From Polytrichum commune (taxonomy: Eukaryota > Streptophyta > Polytrichopsida > Polytrichales > Polytrichaceae): a DNA stretch of 64,000 nucleotides. The stretch spans positions 49,748,758-49,812,757 of the forward strand of contig OX485805.1 in the NCBI GenBank assembly GCA_950295325.1, in the 5' to 3' direction. This document shows, one piece after another, positions 60,384 to 64,000 of this stretch (the stretch's first letter is position 1; every line of letters starts with the position of its first letter). The notes under the pieces are model-generated. The model saw only the letters and a program-made list of their open reading frames with translations. It was not told the origin of the DNA and made no database searches. A program made the position numbers and the translations under genes.

Positions 60384-61929
60384 AAACAGCTTCCTCCTTA
60401 CTTCGTTGGATTATGTCACAAAAGGAAGTACATGCTCATGGTTCCAACTGATGCTCAATTCAGACCTTATTCCATCAAGGACTTATCTTCTTCCAAGCTT
60501 CTGGTGCCTTGCTTTCCTTCTCTGGCCATGACGAGCTGTATTCTGAGATTCTCTCTCAAATATCCTGCTATTGAGCATGTTAGGTGTCAGGAAGGTTGAA
60601 GTCTCAGGGATCAAGATGCAAAATTGAGCTAAACAGTTGTGTGCAGCCAGCTGGACCATAATGCTTCTTCCATTATCTGAGAGGTATTTGCAGCCATTAG
60701 GGGTAGAGTTCCAGTTCCAGTTCCAGGGTTTAACTGCAAGCAGAACCACCCTTGTGAATAGAGTTATGTTCTGTGGTGGTTATTTACATGTGTTGGGCTT
60801 AACTACATGTTTGGGGAATTATCTACCTGTCAATAGAGTATGTTGTTTGGGGGATCCCTTCCTCAACCTTCACATGTTCACATTCTCCCAACAGACATGA
60901 GAATGGTAAAACCTTAAAGGTGACATGGGAGGTGTTCAAGATTTAACAAGGAATATGGGAATGATGGAAGTGTTTGGCAATGTGAATTAATTTAGAGTCA
61001 AAGGCTTAGAATTCGTACAGGTAATGAGAGCTGAGGCAGCAAAGATTGCCAAATGTATGGTGTTGAGGACTGTAGTAGTAATGCTTGTCTCATTTTAGAA
61101 CTTTTTATAATTTCCTCAAACGCAGACAAAATTACCTTTGTATTTGGGGTGTTGTGGCTTGATCTGTCATTCAGTAGAGATGCTCTGAAAGCAAAGATTT
61201 GACGAAAATCATGGCAATATACAGGTAAATGATGTTTCATGTGTAGTTATTGTTGGCCAAGTCACATGTAGATATATGTGAGACAGGAAGAGGCGGGTAA
61301 ACTTGGTAGCAAATCAGATTGGGTCAAACATGCTGAAGTCATTGGCAAGTGTTGAACTCTCCAACTCCAGCAATGTAAGTTTTTTAATTTCGTGGATATG
61401 GGATGTGGCAGCTTACATTAACATTGCACTAAATACTTGCAAGTTTATATATCATCTAGAGTTTGACTTTTTATCTTGTCTTATTTGACCTTATTACTTG
61501 CAACATTTCCTCGCTATTATGGCTGGAAAAGAGTACCAGCTTGTAATCTAGCCAACAGGATCAAATTGTGCAGCAGACCAGGAAGTTCAACTTGTAACTT
61601 AGAAGCAAGGTACATGTGGAACTTGTATACATTTAACTCCTGAAGCGTGTCTGTCTACCCCACTCATTTGTTTACCTCTGCCAAACAAAATGGTGATATG
61701 AGTCAGGACTGGTTTTGGAGCTGCAAAGTTGACCAGCATCATCAAATGAAATCTACGGCAAGTAATCGAAGATACAATTTGAAGGATTCATTTGCTTTGG
61801 CTAATCGTGGCAAGAAAACATCTTACTTACACATCTGCGGAGAATTTTTATGAACAAAAATTCGTACTCAGAATCAAGGATTTGGAGAATTTAGACTCCC
61901 CTTTTGAACCATTATATAATAAGTGCAGT
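60384..61929. other. bZIP 3' UTR and intergenic
   Basis: The first several hundred bases are presumably the 3' UTR; no clear poly(A) signal was fixed. No further exon-like coding block is recognised. Confidence 0.45.
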
Positions 61930-62147
61930 GATTGTCCCAATTGATGAGTGTGACTATTTGAAGTTATGCAGTGCTGGAACTATTTCATAAGAATGTAACA
62001 TTTTACCAAACAAAGACGTTTTTGTTCTATAATGTCCAAACAACCCTACTGAATCTTTCTTTATTACTGAAGAAATTCAACTCCCGAGTACGATGCTATT
62101 ACATTGTGTAACTCTGAATAGTAAGATACACTAATTGGGTTAATCAG
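61930..62147. repeat. Foldback element, family D copy 2
   Basis: CCCAATTGATGAGTGTGACT then ATTTGAAGTTATGCAGTGCT on the left pairs with ACATTGTGTAACTCTGAATA then GTAAGATACACTAATTGGG on the right. The middle shares AAGAATGTAACATTTTACCAAAC-type sequence with 2741-2935. Confidence 0.7.
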
Positions 62148-62879
62148 TATAGTCAAAGAGACATGAGTCATTCAACTCGATTTTGGTGTTTTTTTTTAAC
62201 ATATAAATGACTTGTATCAGATAACTTGACTTCAAAAATAGTGTAGGATATCCAACTTAGTCTAGTAATAAGTCTACTAATGTTGAATTGGAATGAGAAC
62301 TTTTTTCATTAAAGCCCCTTCATCCATGATGGATGAATTTACATAGATGCCATGAATCTCAAGCCACGTTGCGGATCACTACGTATCAAAATTTGTTACT
62401 TATTCATTCAAGCTTGCATCTATGTTTCATAAACAAAACTTAACCACCAAAACCAATTATGTCTTCCTGCACATAAGGTGTTGGGATATTGTATAAAGGG
62501 TTTATCTTTTAAGGTGTTGGGATATTGTGTATAGGGTTTACCTTGAAGTTTAGATCTCACCTTTGTGGACAATAACCTTCCGTATCCTAATATTAATTTT
62601 TGTGTGCAGGACCAGTCGCCGTTCGTTATGAAGAACCGAGACAATGAATACTATACTTAGCGAAAGCTTGTTTTTATGGATGGAGGGCTCCATCCACTTC
62701 CCACCACTACCCTTCATCCACTTTCCGTGCATCCATAGGTGGACAACCGATTAGGTAGTGCCCAAATTCCAAACGCAATGCCTTCCCCTCTCGGCATTTC
62801 CTCACAAGCCGACACGTCTCACGCCTTGGCCGCCCGAGAAAGGTACAAACACCGTCTCCCTAAAGCATTATTTTAAACC
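62148..62879. other. Intergenic, no gene seen
   Basis: It includes a small direct repeat (AAGGTGTTGGGATATTGT twice, 62476-62529) and an inverted ATGGATGG/CCATCCA pair near 62677-62697. No gene is recognised. Confidence 0.45.
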
Positions 62880-63725
62880 ACATCGGTTACAAATTCCGAC
62901 AAATCTTGAACCGGTCACTATTCCAACTATAAGGGTAGTAGGCTCACCCAATCCCCAACATCTATGAACCCGAGACATTTGCGACCCTCCAAAGTGTAAC
63001 CTCCTCGTTGGCTTTCTACGGTTAACTTACCCTAAGAAGTCTAACCAAAATGTTTCGATTGGGTTCCCATCTTCTCAACATCTAGGAAATTGAGAGATAG
63101 TGGATTCCCGTCTTCCCAACATCTAGGAAAAAGTTGAGAGATAGTTTCTTATGTTACGACGTTTATGACCCCCCCTCCCCCAAAAAAACAAATCTCAAAT
63201 CGGCCACTATGTCACTATAAGATGGGCTCGCCCAGTTCCCAACATCTACGGCCCCGAGACATGTTGGACCTTGAGAGTGTGGGCTCTTTCGTGATTTTTT
63301 GGGAATTAACTTACCCTAAGTGTAACCAAAATGTTAAACTAAGGTTCCAATGTGCCCAACATCTACGGCTCCGAGACATGTTGGAGCTTGAGAGTGTAGG
63401 CTCCTAGTTGATTTTTAAGAATTACCTTAGTACCCTAGGTCTAATGAAGATGTTACAATCAAGTTCCCATGTTCCCAACACCTAGGAGATTGAAAGAAAT
63501 TTTCTTATGTTGACACTTTTATAGATTCTTACAAACCTTTGAACTGGCCACTACTTCACTATAAAGTGGGCTCACCCAAGGGACCTTGAAATCTAGGAAT
63601 CCAAGACATGTTGGACATTGTATGTGAAGCTCCCGAGACTTTGATTTTCGGGAGATCACTTACCCTAGGCCAAACCTAAAATTTACGATGAGGCTCCCGT
63701 ATTCCCAACATCTAGGAAATTAGGA
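62880..63725 (+). repeat. Degenerate tandem array, units of about 300-340 bp
   Basis: The block GG(C/T)CACTA...CACTATAA...GGGCTC(A/G)CCCA recurs at about 62911, 63203 and 63546. Each is followed by CCAACATCTA-type, GAGACATGTTGGA-type, ACTTACCCTA-type and CCCAACA(T/C)CTAGGA-type motifs. Shorter internal units (CAACATCTA(C/G)G) suggest nested duplication. It is non-coding and may continue past the right edge. Confidence 0.75.
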
Positions 63726-64000
63726 GATGTTGTCTTCTTTGGAGTGGACGGGGCTAGGTCAACAGTCGTTCAAGAGGTTCACCAATTCCTCAAAGTCCAA
63801 AATCTAGGAGGTCAAGACATAATGGTCCTTGAGATCGAGGTCCGAAACCCGTGCCGACGTGGCGTCGTCTCACTCGTTGGGCGGTTTCCAACGTGGCGCA
63901 CCCGAGCTTTGTATGGCCCGGCACTTAACTTACGGGATCATTAATTTGGAACGGACTATGTGCCTTAGTAGACAAAAGAAAAAGAAAAAGAAAAAGTACG
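63726..64000. other. Right-edge sequence with (AAAAAG)n run
   Basis: A GC-richer segment (63830-63930) has a plus-strand frame (63744-63944) with no recognised family. The window ends in an AAAAAG/AGAAAA microsatellite. Confidence 0.45.

Noticed and set aside
1-64000. CRISPR array, operon, prophage or bacterial insertion sequence
   Set aside because: The genes are spliced eukaryotic genes and no regularly spaced direct repeats with unique spacers were seen.

Overview
The window is nuclear DNA of a land plant. Three protein-coding genes with plant-specific architecture can be assembled exon by exon with closed reading frames: the long (YTH-containing) form of the polyadenylation factor CPSF30, the katanin p80 subunit KTN80, and a group-A (ABI5/ABF-type) bZIP factor. 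GT-AG introns, Tourist-like and hAT-like MITEs and a short TTTAGGG stretch fit a plant. Gene density (about one per 20 kb) and the heavy load of old transposons suggest a moderately large genome. I suspect a non-flowering lineage, but that is only an impression from the protein sequences.

Layout. 1-0.64 kb: 5' part of a PIF/Harbinger-type Myb/SANT accessory protein (minus strand, running off the left edge). 0.7-16 kb: no cellular gene seen; MITEs of Harbinger and hAT type, foldback elements, an inverted minisatellite at 12 kb and a decayed retroelement RNase H domain at 14 kb. 17.9-22.9 kb (minus): CPSF30, 9 coding exons, 797 codons. 24.2-25.9 kb: wreck of a Harbinger element with divergently oriented accessory-protein and transposase remnants. 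27-31.5 kb: a tRNA-derived SINE-like copy, several MITEs and one MITE nested in another. 32.5-42.7 kb (minus): KTN80, 18 coding exons, 841 codons, with a GGGAAC-rich upstream region. 43-52 kb: repeats and retroelement debris. 52.6-56 kb: a cluster of local duplications, including a three-copy segment with one copy split by a MITE. 56-60.4 kb (plus): bZIP gene with a GC-rich 5' region, a probable 5'-UTR intron and 5 coding exons (476 codons). 62.9-63.7 kb: a degenerate tandem array.

The three genes are not an operon or pathway; each is an independent housekeeping or regulatory gene: mRNA 3'-end processing with m6A reading, microtubule severing, and ABA-type transcriptional response. The most informative non-genic signal is the transposon landscape: Harbinger transposase and accessory remnants occur beside several Tourist-like MITEs that carry TTA/TAA target duplications. 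I found no CRISPR array, rRNA or canonical tRNA, and no convincing undescribed system. The most unusual items are the heptapeptide-repeat expansion in CPSF30, the GGGAAC cluster upstream of KTN80, the inverted minisatellite near 12 kb and the MITE-split triplication upstream of the bZIP gene.
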